The notes under the pieces are model-generated. The model was not told the DNA's origin. It made no database searches and worked only from the letters and a program-made list of their open reading frames with translations. This document shows positions 1 through 11,900 of a stretch of DNA of 64,000 bases, in pieces (positions within the stretch are counted from its first letter, which is position 1; each line of letters opens with the position of its first letter). This DNA comes from Allobosea sp. TND4EK4 (GTDB lineage Bacteria; Pseudomonadota; Alphaproteobacteria; Rhizobiales; Beijerinckiaceae), in contig NZ_FTMO01000002.1 in NCBI RefSeq assembly GCF_900156025.1, forward strand, positions 248,001-312,000, in the 5' to 3' direction. The translations under genes and the position numbers were made by a program.

Positions 1-162
1 CGCGCGACCGAATCGCGGAACCGCGGGGCTCATCGCAGGTTCCGAGGCACCCACCTCTTGATCGAGGCGCAGGCAGCGCCCATCATCGCCCGCATTGTGC
101 TTCGGCGATGCGCGCACCTGCCGTCGCGAGAGCGGTGGCGAGTTCGGAGACCTGTTCCTTTC

Positions 163-912
163 ATGTCCTCTTCGTTCTGGGGCGCGCTCGGCGGCGGCGG
201 CGTCGGTTTTGCCCTTGGCGGCCCATTGGGCGCCCTGCTCGGAGCCCTCGCCGGTCACGTCCTCGTCGATCGTGAGGGAGCGCCCTTTGGGCCCGCTCCG
301 CGCGAGCTCGTCTTCACCACCGGCCTCGTCGCGCTCGCGGCGAAGATGGCGCGCTCGGATGGGGTCGTAACCTGCGACGAGGTCACAGCCTTCCGCCGGA
401 TCGTCACGGTGCCGCCGGGCGAGGAACAGCGCGTCGCGCGGCTGTTCGACCTGGCCAAGCAGACCAGTGCCGGCTTCGAGGCCTATGCCGGCCAGATCGC
501 CGCCGCCTTCCGCGACGAACCGGCGCTGCTGGAGGGCGTGCTCGACGGCCTCTTCCTGATCGCCGCGGCGGACGGCGCGGTTCATGAGGCGGAATACGCC
601 TATCTGCGTGGGGTCGCAGCGATCTTCGGGATCGCCGATGCCGATTTCGCCCGTATCGAGGCGCGCCATGTCCGCCGGCCGGACGACCCCTATCTCATCC
701 TCGGCGCCAGCCGCGAGATGGCAGACGACGAGTTGAAGCGGCATTACCGCCGCCTGGTCGCCGAGAACCATCCCGACCGCGAGATCGCCCGCGGTCTGCC
801 TCAGGAAGCGGTCGCGATCGCGACCCGGCGCCTGTCGGCGATCAACGCGGCCTGGGACATGATCGCCCATGAGCGCGGCCTCGCCCGCCGCCTGTCGCAC
901 GAGCCGGCCTGA
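163..912 (+). CDS. DjlA-like co-chaperone (TerB + J domain)
   Basis: A 249-residue protein with a short glycine-rich hydrophobic stretch near the N-terminus (about residues 4-32) that could be a membrane anchor. A TerB-like helical domain follows (about 45-165; repeated acidic signatures such as KMARSDGVVTCDE and IAAADGAVHEAE). A C-terminal J domain (about 183-245) carries the HPD tripeptide in ENHPDRE, the motif that stimulates the DnaK ATPase. This order is that of DjlA-type membrane co-chaperones. The frame is open from 58, but I chose the ATG at 163 because the upstream residues are basic and unlike the family while MSSSFWGALGGG fits a DjlA start. The amidase gene begins 5 bp downstream, so the two are probably co-transcribed. 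The client is unknown. Confidence 0.85.
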   Translation: MSSSFWGALGGGGVGFALGGPLGALLGALAGHVLVDREGAPFGPAPRELVFTTGLVALAAKMARSDGVVTCDEVTAFRRIVTVPPGEEQRVARLFDLAKQTSAGFEAYAGQIAAAFRDEPALLEGVLDGLFLIAAADGAVHEAEYAYLRGVAAIFGIADADFARIEARHVRRPDDPYLILGASREMADDELKRHYRRLVAENHPDREIARGLPQEAVAIATRRLSAINAAWDMIAHERGLARRLSHEPA

Positions 913-917
913 CCGCG

Positions 918-1706
918 ATGACCGACGCACCGGCGCCCGACAGCCGCTTCGCCAGCAAGATCTTTGCCTCGCCCAACCATGGCGAGCGCAAGCACGCCGA
1001 CGGCACGCCCGGCCGGCGGCCGGACATGCTGATCCTGCACTACACCGGCATGCCGGTCGCGGGCGAAGCGCTGCAATGGCTGTGCAACCCGGTCTCGCAG
1101 GTGTCCTCGCACTATTTCGTCTTCGAGAACGGCCACACGCTCCAGCTCGTGCCGGAGGGCCGCCGCGCCTGGCATGCCGGCGCTTCGCACTGGGCCGGCG
1201 AGGCCGACATCAACTCCTGCTCGATCGGCATCGAAATCGCCAATCCGGGCCATCCCGGCGGCCTGCCCGATTTCCCCGAAGAGCAGCTCGTTGCGACGCT
1301 GAACCTCTGCCGCGACATCTGCGAGCGCTGGTCCATTCCTCCCGAGCGCGTGCTGGCCCATTCCGACATCGCGCCGGGCCGCAAGATCGACCCCGGCGAG
1401 AAATTCCCGTGGCGGCGCTTCGCCGAAGCCGGCATCGGCCTGTGGACCCAGCCCGCCCCGATCCGCGGCGGGCGCTATTTCAGCAAGGGCGATGCCGGCC
1501 AGCCCGTCGAGGCACTGCAGGCGATGTTCGCGATGCTGGGCTACGGCATCGCGGTCGATGGCCTGTTCGATGAGAAGACCGAAGCGGTGGTCGCCGCCTT
1601 CCAGCGCCATTGGCGGCAGGAAAAGGTGGACGGAGTGGCGGATGCCTCGACGATCACCACCCTGCGCGATCTGCTGGCGACGAGCGCATCCTCCCGGATC
1701 GCGTGA
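918..1706 (+). CDS. N-acetylmuramoyl-L-alanine amidase (AmpD/AmiD type, PG-binding tail)
   Basis: A 262-residue Amidase_2-fold zinc hydrolase, expected to cleave the bond between MurNAc (or anhydro-MurNAc) and L-Ala of the stem peptide. Probable zinc ligands are the histidines in LILHYTG (about residue 41), WHAGASHW (about 91) and VLAHSDIAPGRK (about 152). A C-terminal peptidoglycan-binding domain (about 195-258, with VDGLFDEKTEAVVAAFQ) follows. There is no signal peptide or lipobox, so a cytoplasmic AmpD-like role in muropeptide recycling is as plausible as an envelope role. It sits 5 bp behind the DjlA-like gene. It fits biochemically with the recycling genes at 43-55 kb, although it is far from them. 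Confidence 0.9.
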   Translation: MTDAPAPDSRFASKIFASPNHGERKHADGTPGRRPDMLILHYTGMPVAGEALQWLCNPVSQVSSHYFVFENGHTLQLVPEGRRAWHAGASHWAGEADINSCSIGIEIANPGHPGGLPDFPEEQLVATLNLCRDICERWSIPPERVLAHSDIAPGRKIDPGEKFPWRRFAEAGIGLWTQPAPIRGGRYFSKGDAGQPVEALQAMFAMLGYGIAVDGLFDEKTEAVVAAFQRHWRQEKVDGVADASTITTLRDLLATSASSRIA

Positions 1707-1761
1707 ACGCGCCATAACGACCGGTTATCCGACAAAAGGAGCAACGGTCGCTTAACGGCTG

Positions 1762-2778
1762 ATGACTAGCGTCGTTGGGTCAACCCGGCAGCCGGAGAAC
1801 GACTGCTTGAACAACCTTTCTGTCAGTCACAGCCCGGCGCTTCCGAATGGCCTGAACCCCGGCGCGATCGGCGCGTGGGAATGCCGTCTGGCCGGCGACG
1901 TGCTGTCCTGGACAGATGGCGTCTACGACATCTTCGGACTGCGGCGCGGCGCCAGGATCCACCGGCCCGATATGCTCGATCTCTACGAGGAGCGCTCCCG
2001 GCTGGAGATGAACCGGCTGCGCAGCCAGGCCATCGCGACGGGCAGGCCCTTCTCGCTCGATTGCCGGATCAGGTCGGCGGACGGCAGGAAGCGCTGGATG
2101 CGGCTGATCGTCGGCGTCGAGAGCTCCCATGGTCGGCCGGCACGCATCTTCGGCTCTAAGCAGGACGTGACGGCGGAAAAGGGCTTCTGGACCGACCTCG
2201 CCCGCAGTTGCGAGCCACGCGCGATGGCGAGCGGCGCGATGCTGCGGAGCTTCGACGAGGCCCTTCTGGGGTTTGCCGAGCGATCCGGCGGCCTGGACTG
2301 CGCGCTCGTCATCTATGCCGTCGATGATTATCCGAGCCTGCTCGCGAAATACGGCACCGTCGCCTGTGACGACATGTCGGAGCATCTCGGGCAGCGCCTG
2401 CTCCGGCTTTTTCCCGATGCGCTTGCTTCGGGAAGGTTGGCGGACGGCTCCTTCGCGGTGCTCTACCCGAGCCAGCACGATCCGGAGAGGCTTGTTTCCA
2501 CGCTCGAAAGTGCCCGCCGGCTCCTGCGCCGGCCGGTCACCCGAGGCTCGGTCACGATCGAGTTCAATATCTCGGCCGGTGCCGCGACGAGCAGCTCCAT
2601 CGGCGGAACCGCTACCCAGCCCAGGCTGATGGCTGCGGCCGAAGCCGGGCTCAAGGCCGCCCGGATGACGGGCGGCGACAAGCTCAGGCTGTTCGACCGC
2701 CCGTTGACGGGCGCGCAACTCTGGCGCGCGCCTGTCCATGATGCGGCCGTGAAGACCCTCAGCCCTTCACGCTCTTGA
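1762..2778 (+). CDS. PAS-domain protein with degenerate GGDEF domain
   Basis: About 338 residues. A PAS-like sensory domain lies at about 30-135 (GAIGAWECRLAGDVLSW and WTDGVYDIFGLRRG, ending in the PAC-like IFGSKQDVTAEK). A GGDEF-fold domain follows at about 165-315. The expected GG(D/E)EF active-site motif reads LADGSFAVLYP, so the metal and substrate residues are gone and cyclic-di-GMP synthesis is unlikely; a receptor or regulatory role is inferred. The start is uncertain: the first ATG at 1762 is used, but the conserved part begins near residue 30. The 3' end overlaps the convergent flavoprotein gene by 20 bp. Confidence 0.75.
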   Translation: MTSVVGSTRQPENDCLNNLSVSHSPALPNGLNPGAIGAWECRLAGDVLSWTDGVYDIFGLRRGARIHRPDMLDLYEERSRLEMNRLRSQAIATGRPFSLDCRIRSADGRKRWMRLIVGVESSHGRPARIFGSKQDVTAEKGFWTDLARSCEPRAMASGAMLRSFDEALLGFAERSGGLDCALVIYAVDDYPSLLAKYGTVACDDMSEHLGQRLLRLFPDALASGRLADGSFAVLYPSQHDPERLVSTLESARRLLRRPVTRGSVTIEFNISAGAATSSSIGGTATQPRLMAAAEAGLKAARMTGGDKLRLFDRPLTGAQLWRAPVHDAAVKTLSPSRS

Positions 2779-3328
2779 CCACGTCGGCGACGTTCCGCCC
2801 GAAGGCTTCGGCGGTCTTGAGGTCGCCCGGAACCATCTCCTCGACCGAAGCGTCGGAAGGCGACGTCACCAGCAGTCCGAGATAGCCGCCGAGATTGTTG
2901 AGATCGTCGCGGGTGGACGTCTTGGCGTTGGAGGGATGCATTCCCGTGCCGGTCCAGAGCATCTTGTGCTGCGCGGCCAGCGCCGAGAGATAGGTGATGG
3001 TGTTGCCCTTGTCGCCGTTCAGCGTGGCGGAATTGGTGAAGCCGGCCGCGACCTTGCCCTTCCAGTCCATGGTGTACCAGGGCTTGGACGAGGCGTCGGC
3101 GAACTTTTTGAACTGCCAGGAGACGGTGCCCATATAGGTCGGCGAGCCGAAGATGATGGCGTCGGACGCCTTCAACACGTCCCAGGCGCTCTCGGGGACG
3201 TTGCCTTCGGCATCGATGGCAATCAGTTCGACCTTGGCGCCTTCGGCGCCCGCGCCTTGGGCGACGGTCTCGGCGACGCGCTTGGTGTGGCCGTAGCCGG
3301 AATGGAAGACGATGGCGATCTGGGTCAT
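2759..3328 (-). CDS. WrbA-like flavodoxin-fold protein, NAD(P)H:quinone oxidoreductase family
   Basis: A 189-residue flavodoxin-fold protein. The FMN phosphate loop is at the N-terminus (HSGYGHTKRVAE, residues about 8-19), and the family motif FGSPTYMGTVSWQFKKF (about 75-91) contributes to isoalloxazine binding. By family it would be a soluble FMN-dependent NAD(P)H:quinone reductase or flavodoxin. The start at 3328 gives MTQIAIVFHSG, a normal flavodoxin first strand; the open frame extending upstream encodes unrelated basic sequence. It converges on and overlaps the end of the PAS-GGDEF gene. Distinguishing WrbA from other flavodoxins would need a family comparison. Confidence 0.85.
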   Translation of the reverse strand: MTQIAIVFHSGYGHTKRVAETVAQGAGAEGAKVELIAIDAEGNVPESAWDVLKASDAIIFGSPTYMGTVSWQFKKFADASSKPWYTMDWKGKVAAGFTNSATLNGDKGNTITYLSALAAQHKMLWTGTGMHPSNAKTSTRDDLNNLGGYLGLLVTSPSDASVEEMVPGDLKTAEAFGRNVADVVKSVKG

Positions 3329-3453
3329 GGCGTGGCTCCTGTCTGAACCGGAAGGTGACAGGAAGATGTTGCGGCGCAGCGACGAGCGCAACGCTTGCGC
3401 CGTTGCAATCCTGCATGATCGCGCTGGCGTGGCGGCAATCCTTTCGCAATCAT

Positions 3454-3536
3454 CGTCATTGCGCGCGGAGCGAAGCATTCCCGAAGGACGTCGCGCGCTG
3501 TCGCCGCTGGACTGCTTCGCCACGCTGGCAATGACG
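3454..3536. repeat. Intergenic palindromic repeat
   Basis: Two imperfect inverted arms of about 23 bp: CGTCATTGCGCGCGGAGCGA near 3454 and CGCCACGCTGGCAATGACG ending at 3536. They can form a long hairpin in transcripts of either strand. The sequence resembles the REP-like repeats common between genes in Rhizobiales. It lies between the flavoprotein start and the end of the PhnA gene. Confidence 0.7.
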
Positions 3537-3568
3537 CAAGCCGTGATCGATGGCTCGAGGCAGGTCCC

Positions 3569-3871
3569 TCAGCGCTTGCGGACGAACTCCGTGCGCAGCA
3601 CGAGGCCCTTGATCGCATCGTGACGGCAGTCGATTTCCTCGGGATTCTCGGTCAGGCGGATCGTCTTGATCACCGTACCCTGCTTCAGGGTCTGTCCGGC
3701 GCCCTTCACCTTGAGGTCCTTGATCAGCACGACTGAATCGCCGTCGGCCAGGAGGTTGCCGGCGGCATCCTTGACCTCGACCTTCCCGGCCGCGGCGGCC
3801 GCAGCCGCCATCTCGGAAGCCGGCCGCCACTCGCCGGTCGCCTCGTCATAGACGTATTCGTCGTCGGCCAT
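3569..3871 (-). CDS. PhnA/YjdM-domain protein lacking the zinc ribbon
   Basis: A 100-residue protein whose C-terminal 70 residues match the PhnA (YjdM) fold well: KDAAGNLLADGDSVVLIKDL, then KVKGAGQTLKQGTVIKTIRL, then IDCRHDAIKGLVLRTEFVRK. The N-terminal zinc ribbon of full-length PhnA is replaced by an acidic segment and an alanine run (residues about 21-28); the only cysteine is the one in IDCRHD. The family was named from phosphonate utilisation, but its molecular role is unclear and no phn genes are nearby. The start at 3871 (MADDEYVYDEATGEW) is preferred over the longer frame. Confidence 0.85.
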   Translation of the reverse strand: MADDEYVYDEATGEWRPASEMAAAAAAAGKVEVKDAAGNLLADGDSVVLIKDLKVKGAGQTLKQGTVIKTIRLTENPEEIDCRHDAIKGLVLRTEFVRKR

Positions 3872-3980
3872 CTTGCTCAGCCTGTCCCATGATCGCGGGA
3901 AAAGCCCCGGCCCGACTGCGTTAGCCGAGCAAGAGGCATAATTCAACGACCGATATCTGTATAATTACCGCCGGCCAGCC

Positions 3981-4078
3981 CGTCATTCTCGGGCGAAGCA
4001 TGGCTCGGACCCGAGAATCTCCTGCGGAAAAGCGCGCGCGCTCTTCCAGAGATGCTCGGGTCAGGCCCGAGCATGACG
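3981..4078. repeat. Palindromic repeat and terminator-like hairpin after metH
   Basis: The outer arms begin CGTCATTCTCGGGCGAAGC and end CCCGAGCATGACG. An inner perfect 8-bp hairpin, TGCTCGGG (4053-4060) with CCCGAGCA (4066-4073), lies just past the metH stop on the minus strand and could stop or stabilise the met transcript. There is no clear U-tract, so it may be an ordinary intergenic repeat. Confidence 0.6.
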
Positions 4079-4091
4079 CGCCTTCGTCCGC

Positions 4092-7844
<3,753 letters not shown>

Positions 7845-7849
7845 CGGGA

Positions 7850-8761
7850 TCACTCCGCCGCCACCGCCTGCGCCGCGGCCTTCTCGGGCTTGAGACCCAC
7901 GAGATGGCAGATGGCGTAGACGAGGTCGGCCTTGTTCATCGTGTAGAAGTGCAGGTCGGCGACGCCGCGGTCGATCAGGTCCAGCACCTGCTCGGCGCAG
8001 ACCGCCGCAGCCACGAGCCGGCGCGTCGCCACATCCTCCTCCAGCCCCTCGAAGCGGTCGGCCAGCCATTGCGGCACGCTGGCGCCGGTCTTGCGGGCGA
8101 AGTTGGCCGTCTGCTTGAAGTTCTGGACCGGGACGATGCCGGGCAGGATCGGGATGTCGATCCCGGCCGCACGCACCTTGTCGAGATAGCGGAAATAGAC
8201 GTCGTTATCGAAGAAGAACTGGGTGATCGCCCGCGTCGCGCCGGCATCGACCTTCATCTTCAGCGCCTCGATATCGGCGTCGAGAGAGGCGGCCTCCGGA
8301 TGCTTCTCCGGATAGGCGGAGACGGTCACCTCGAAATCGCCGATGCGCTTCAGCCCCGCCACGAGATCGCAGGTCTGGTGATAGCCCTCCGGATGCGGCT
8401 CGTAGACGGTCCCGAGACCGCCGGCCGGATCGCCCCGCAGCGCCACGACATGCCGCACCCCGGCGTCCCAATAGGCGCGGATCACCTCGTCCACCTCGGC
8501 CTTGCTCGCCGAGACGCAGGTCAGATGCGCGGCGGGCTTCAGCTGCGTCTCCTCGACCATGCGCTTGACCGTGGCGTGGGTCCGCTCGCGGGTGGAGCCG
8601 CCGGCGCCATAGGTCACCGAGACGAAGCTGGGGCCGAGCGGTTCGAGACGGCGCACACTCTCCCACAGCGCGACTTCCATCTCCTCCGATTTGGGCGGGA
8701 AGAATTCGAAGGAGACGCTGGGGCGGCGCGAGCCGTGCCGGCTGGGGCGAAAGGCGTTCAT
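7850..8761 (-). CDS. metF: 5,10-methylenetetrahydrofolate reductase
   Basis: A 303-residue FAD-dependent TIM-barrel enzyme that reduces 5,10-methylene-THF to 5-methyl-THF, the substrate of MetH. Family signatures include [13 protein letters not shown] near the N-terminus with the catalytic glutamate, [14 protein letters not shown] (about 48-61) and [10 protein letters not shown] (about 111-120), plus the folate/FAD-site region [11 protein letters not shown]. Its ATG overlaps the TGA of the upstream ArsR-methyltransferase gene (TGATG at 8759-8763), so translation is probably coupled. metH follows after 5 bp. Confidence 0.97.
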   Translation of the reverse strand: MNAFRPSRHGSRRPSVSFEFFPPKSEEMEVALWESVRRLEPLGPSFVSVTYGAGGSTRERTHATVKRMVEETQLKPAAHLTCVSASKAEVDEVIRAYWDAGVRHVVALRGDPAGGLGTVYEPHPEGYHQTCDLVAGLKRIGDFEVTVSAYPEKHPEAASLDADIEALKMKVDAGATRAITQFFFDNDVYFRYLDKVRAAGIDIPILPGIVPVQNFKQTANFARKTGASVPQWLADRFEGLEEDVATRRLVAAAVCAEQVLDLIDRGVADLHFYTMNKADLVYAICHLVGLKPEKAAAQAVAAE

Positions 8762-9774
8762 CAGGCAACCTCGAGATTGTCTTGGCGCAGCGGCGCATCG
8801 GACTGCAGGCGCCGGTCCCGGCCGCGCCACAGCATGACGGGCAACCGCCCGGATTTTCCGTCCGCCAGCGTGACCTCCTGGGCCAGATCGCAGGCGAGGC
8901 CCGCCTCGGTGAACCAGCCCGATATCTGCTGGCGCGAGAAGCCGAGGCGCCGATGCGCATGCTCACTGCGCAGGAACTCCATCTCATGCGGCGCAAAATC
9001 GACCACGATCAGCCGCCCGCCCGGCGCCAGCACGGCGGCCGCCTCGCGGATGGCGCGCCCCGGATCATCGAGGAAGTGCAGCACCTGATGGACCACGACG
9101 AGGTCGAAGGAGCCGCGCGCGAAGGGCAGCGCATAGATATCGCCCTGCCGGAGCTCGACGCGGGAAAGTCCCGCCTGCTCCAGATTGGCGCGCGCCACCG
9201 CGAGCATCGCGTGGTTGGCATCGACCCCGACGGCTCGGCCATATTTCGGCGCGATCCGCTCCAGCATGCGGCCCGTCCCGGTGCCGAGATCGAGCATCGC
9301 GCCGGGCGAGCCCTGGCCCACGGCCTGCTCGACCGCCGCCTCGACCAGATGATCCGGCACATGCAGGCTGCGCAGCCGGTCCCAGTCGCGCGCGACGCTG
9401 GCGAAATAGCTTTGCGCAGCTTCCGCGCGGCTCGCCCGCACCGCCGCCAGCCGCTCGCGATCGGCTGCGAGCACGGGATCGGCGAGATCGAGCCAGGCCG
9501 CGAGCGAGGCGGCGAAGGCCCCGCCCGTTCCGGTCTCGTCCAGACGGAAGAAGGCCCACGCCCCCTCGCGCGAGCGCCGCACCAGCCCCGCCTCCGTCAG
9601 CAGCTTGAGATGGCGCGAGATGCGCGGCTGCGACTGGCCGAGAATGTCCGTGAGGTCGGAGACCGAGAGTTCGCCCTGCGACAGCAAGGCGAGGACACGC
9701 AGCCGCGTCTCCTCTCCCGCAGCCCGCAAGGCCGCGAGGAGAACATCCGAGGACAAGGCCGTTGGCTGCTGCAC
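8761..9774 (-). CDS. ArsR-family regulator fused to a SAM-dependent methyltransferase domain (SahR-like)
   Basis: A 337-residue two-domain protein. An ArsR winged helix lies at about 10-90 (ALRAAGEETRLRVLALL, then ILGQSQPRISRHLKLLTEAG as recognition helix). A class I SAM-binding domain lies at about 145-300 (glycine motif LDLGTGTGRML, acidic loop VGVDANHAML). The start is GTG at 9774, preceded by GGGAGGC; a longer TTG-initiated frame would run through the palindromic operator at 9803-9818. Being first in an operon with metF and metH, it most probably regulates the methionine cycle, with SAM or SAH as effector through the methyltransferase fold. SahR-type ArsR regulators of SAH and methionine metabolism are known in Proteobacteria; orthology is inferred here from context and domain order. 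Confidence 0.88.
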   Translation of the reverse strand: MQQPTALSSDVLLAALRAAGEETRLRVLALLSQGELSVSDLTDILGQSQPRISRHLKLLTEAGLVRRSREGAWAFFRLDETGTGGAFAASLAAWLDLADPVLAADRERLAAVRASRAEAAQSYFASVARDWDRLRSLHVPDHLVEAAVEQAVGQGSPGAMLDLGTGTGRMLERIAPKYGRAVGVDANHAMLAVARANLEQAGLSRVELRQGDIYALPFARGSFDLVVVHQVLHFLDDPGRAIREAAAVLAPGGRLIVVDFAPHEMEFLRSEHAHRRLGFSRQQISGWFTEAGLACDLAQEVTLADGKSGRLPVMLWRGRDRRLQSDAPLRQDNLEVA

Positions 9775-9802
9775 GCGAACGCCTCCCGCGCCCCAAAGAG
9801 AT

Positions 9803-9818
9803 ATAAAGATATCTTTAT
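9803..9818. promoter_or_regulatory. Candidate operator of the met operon
   Basis: The perfect 16-bp palindrome ATAAAGATATCTTTAT stands out as AT-rich in a very GC-rich background. It lies about 29 bp upstream of the GTG start of the ArsR-methyltransferase gene. Position and form fit a dimeric ArsR-family operator that would autoregulate the operon and control metF-metH. Binding is inferred, not shown. Confidence 0.75.
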
Positions 9819-9981
9819 GTCGAAAGCGGCGTTCGTGCAAGCGGATTGTCGGGCCGGAAAACAGGACGCAACCGCGACGTCTCTTTTGGTGGCGGCCTCA
9901 GGTTGGGAACCGATCCATCACAGCGAGCGACGCAGCCTGATGCGCAATTTCCGCGATCGGCCCGTTGCGGACCTTAGGGGG

Positions 9982-10434
9982 CTAGTCTCCAAAATCGTAT
10001 TTCACAGCCACGCTTCCCGACGCGTCGCGTCTTCTCAGCTTGAGGGTGATTGGACCAAGCCTGGAGTACGATAGCGAGAAACCTATCCTGAGAACTCGGT
10101 CACTCTCCCAACTGATCGATGGAGACGGAGGGCATTCGGCCTCGAAGACCGCGTTATCGCGTCCCGCTGTTGACGGGTCCAAGGCCTCGACAGGAACAAT
10201 CGACACGCGGTTATAGCAGTACGGAGAGATTCCTCCGCCGCCTGCCCATTGTGCGGCGACCACTTTGTAGCGTCCGTCAGGGGACAAAATTTGGTTGATA
10301 AGCTGGGGCTCCTCGTCGCGCCGCACGACTGGGCCAATGTACCGCGAGAGCCCGATCATGATCGTGACAAAGCCAATAGCGGCCAAAATGGCGGCTACGA
10401 CTGCAATAAGCGACCTCAACATCGAGCGTAGCAT
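9982..10434 (-). CDS. Hypothetical membrane-anchored protein
   Basis: A 150-residue protein with one N-terminal membrane helix (about residues 8-31) and a soluble domain of about 110 residues containing SPDGRYKVVAAQWAGGG and SPYCYNRVSIVP. This layout resembles small membrane-anchored DUF5412-like proteins, but that link is a guess. Codon use is visibly less GC-rich than its neighbours, which may mean later acquisition. No partner gene is adjacent: the met operon lies on one side and an 800-bp gene-poor stretch on the other. Confidence 0.55.
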   Translation of the reverse strand: MLRSMLRSLIAVVAAILAAIGFVTIMIGLSRYIGPVVRRDEEPQLINQILSPDGRYKVVAAQWAGGGGISPYCYNRVSIVPVEALDPSTAGRDNAVFEAECPPSPSISWESDRVLRIGFSLSYSRLGPITLKLRRRDASGSVAVKYDFGD

Positions 10435-10902
10435 GGCAACCTGACTAGTCTTCGATCAAATCAAGTCAAGGTCCGCTATCGGCCCATATCGGTCCTTTGC
10501 TCAGCACAACAGCGTCCTGATCGCGCCGCCCTGGATCGCGCATTGCCAACTCACTGAGACAGAGGCAGGCCGATTTATCCCCGCTCCTTCGCCGCGCCTC
10601 TATCCTGCGCGCGTCCATCCGACCGGGGGGCTTCGCGAGGCATCGTGGGCCGGATGGGGAGCGGGTTTCGCGTCACCGGGCCGTTGCGGGTCCGTCGGAC
10701 GCGGAGGTGCCGACTTCGCACGGGCCGAACAGGCAGGCCCTGGCCCTCGCCGGGCATTAATGCGAAGCGGACCCCCAGATACCCGTGCGCGGAGCCGGGC
10801 AGCGCGAGGTCGTCGCTGTTCGACACATCGACATCGACTCGACATCGGCACGCAGCCGTCGACTGCGAACGCCGCCCGGCTCCGCGCATCCCCCGGATGC
10901 GA

Positions 10903-10952
10903 GAGCATCGGACCGAAAAGGGGAATCCACTTTCCGGAAGAATCCGATGCTC
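10903..10952. repeat. Palindromic repeat, CCGAAAAG family
   Basis: Outer arms GAGCATCGGA (10903-10912) and TCCGATGCTC (10943-10952) are perfect complements. The core, CCGAAAAGGGGA near 10913 and CCACTTTCCGG, is a degenerate form of the core seen in the repeat at 30075-30120. Confidence 0.7.
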
Positions 10953-11090
10953 CAGCAAGAAATTAGAACATCGTAACCGCATCCAGCGGACGCGCGATGG
11001 TCTAAGCCCGAAACCCCGCAGGCCACGCCTGGACGGGGGGTTCGGTGCGTCGTCGAGATCGGTTTGGAACCTCTGGCATCAGGCGCGTCT

Positions 11091-11200
11091 CATCCCGGAC
11101 GCAGCGAAGCGGAGATCCGGGATCCATGCCGGAGCGCTCGCGATCAAGGTTCGGGAATGGACCCCGGATCGGCGCCGCCGAAGACGGCTTGTCCGGGATG
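11091..11200. repeat. Palindromic repeat, CATCCCGGAC family
   Basis: Outer arms CATCCCGGAC (11091-11100) and GTCCGGGATG (11191-11200) are perfect inverted copies, with inner GGGATCCATGCCGGA-like and GGAATGGACCCCGGAT-like segments. The same family recurs at 29251-29353 and 43151-43258. Confidence 0.75.
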
Positions 11201-11233
11201 ACACGCGCTCCTGTCGATGCGGCGCTGATCAGG

Positions 11234-11854
11234 TCAGGCGCGCTCGCTGACGCGCCGCTTCGCCAGGATCGGCGGCAGCAGCACGACGGGGTCGCCCGCC
11301 ACGATCGGCCCGGCGAGATCCACCGAGAGCACGAGCCCGCGCAGCTCCGCCGCTGCCCGCACGAAGCTGAATTCGAGATCGGCCCGCCCGAGGGCCTCGG
11401 CCACCGCCCGCCCCGCCTTTCGGCAGGGGGTATTATAGGCTTCCACGCGCAGCACGGCGCCGCCGTCGAACCGGCCCTTGCCGCCCCATTGGCCACCGAA
11501 GGCCAGCCGGCTGCCCGGCGCCATGGACGAAAAATCGGGAAAGCCGGAGATCAGCAGATTGGCGCCGAGCCATTCGGGCTCGATCCGCTCGGCACCGAGC
11601 CGGCCGGCGATGACGCCAAGTTCCGCAGGGCAGAGCGCCGAGAGCTGCCTGTCGTTGCGCAGCACAGCGCCACGCGGCAGCCAGGGCTCGCGTGGCCCAG
11701 CCTTTCGGCTGGCGCCGGAATGCCGGTCGCCGACGATACCGGCCAGATCGATCGTCAGGCTCGCCGCGGCCTGCGTGACGAAAGCATGCGGCCCGACGCC
11801 CGCCGCTGCCGAAAACACGCCCTCGACACGGCCGATGGTCCGCACAGCCCTCAC
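11234..11854 (-). CDS. MOSC domain-containing protein
   Basis: A 206-residue protein with MOSC signatures: GDRHSGASRKAG (about 42-53) and, near the C-terminal third, YNTPCRKAG, whose cysteine is the position linked to sulfur carriage in MOSC proteins of the molybdenum cofactor sulfurase family. It is a stand-alone MOSC with no MOSC_N or ferredoxin domain. Expected role: molybdenum or metal-sulfur cofactor chemistry, or detoxification of N-hydroxylated compounds; the substrate is unknown. The start is taken as GTG at 11854, and another in-frame GTG nine bases in is possible. The cold-shock gene starts upstream on the same strand. Confidence 0.85.
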   Translation of the reverse strand: MRAVRTIGRVEGVFSAAAGVGPHAFVTQAAASLTIDLAGIVGDRHSGASRKAGPREPWLPRGAVLRNDRQLSALCPAELGVIAGRLGAERIEPEWLGANLLISGFPDFSSMAPGSRLAFGGQWGGKGRFDGGAVLRVEAYNTPCRKAGRAVAEALGRADLEFSFVRAAAELRGLVLSVDLAGPIVAGDPVVLLPPILAKRRVSERA

Positions 11855-11900
11855 AGCCCCGGCCGGGGCCGGGCGGCCGGCAGGGCGGCGCGCCGCCCTG

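Larger units (their letters stand above)
10435..11233. other. Gene-poor stretch of about 0.8 kb
   Basis: I find no supportable gene. The open frames here on both strands are arginine/serine/proline-rich, have no family signature and look like products of GC bias. The stretch holds two palindromic repeats (listed separately). No tRNA-like or other RNA fold was recognised by eye. It may be decayed sequence. Confidence 0.5.

Noticed and set aside
1-57. A possible minus-strand start (ATG read from position 34 to the edge: MSPAVPRFGRA).
   Set aside because: Only 11 codons are visible, with no family information and no clear ribosome site.
3454-4078. CRISPR-like or mobile element reading of the clustered inverted repeats.
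   Set aside because: There are no regularly spaced direct repeats or spacers and no transposase; they are isolated palindromes.
10575-11250. Overlapping frames of 100-200 codons on both strands in the gene-poor stretch.
   Set aside because: Arg/Ser/Pro-rich, crossing palindromic repeats, no ribosome site or family signature.
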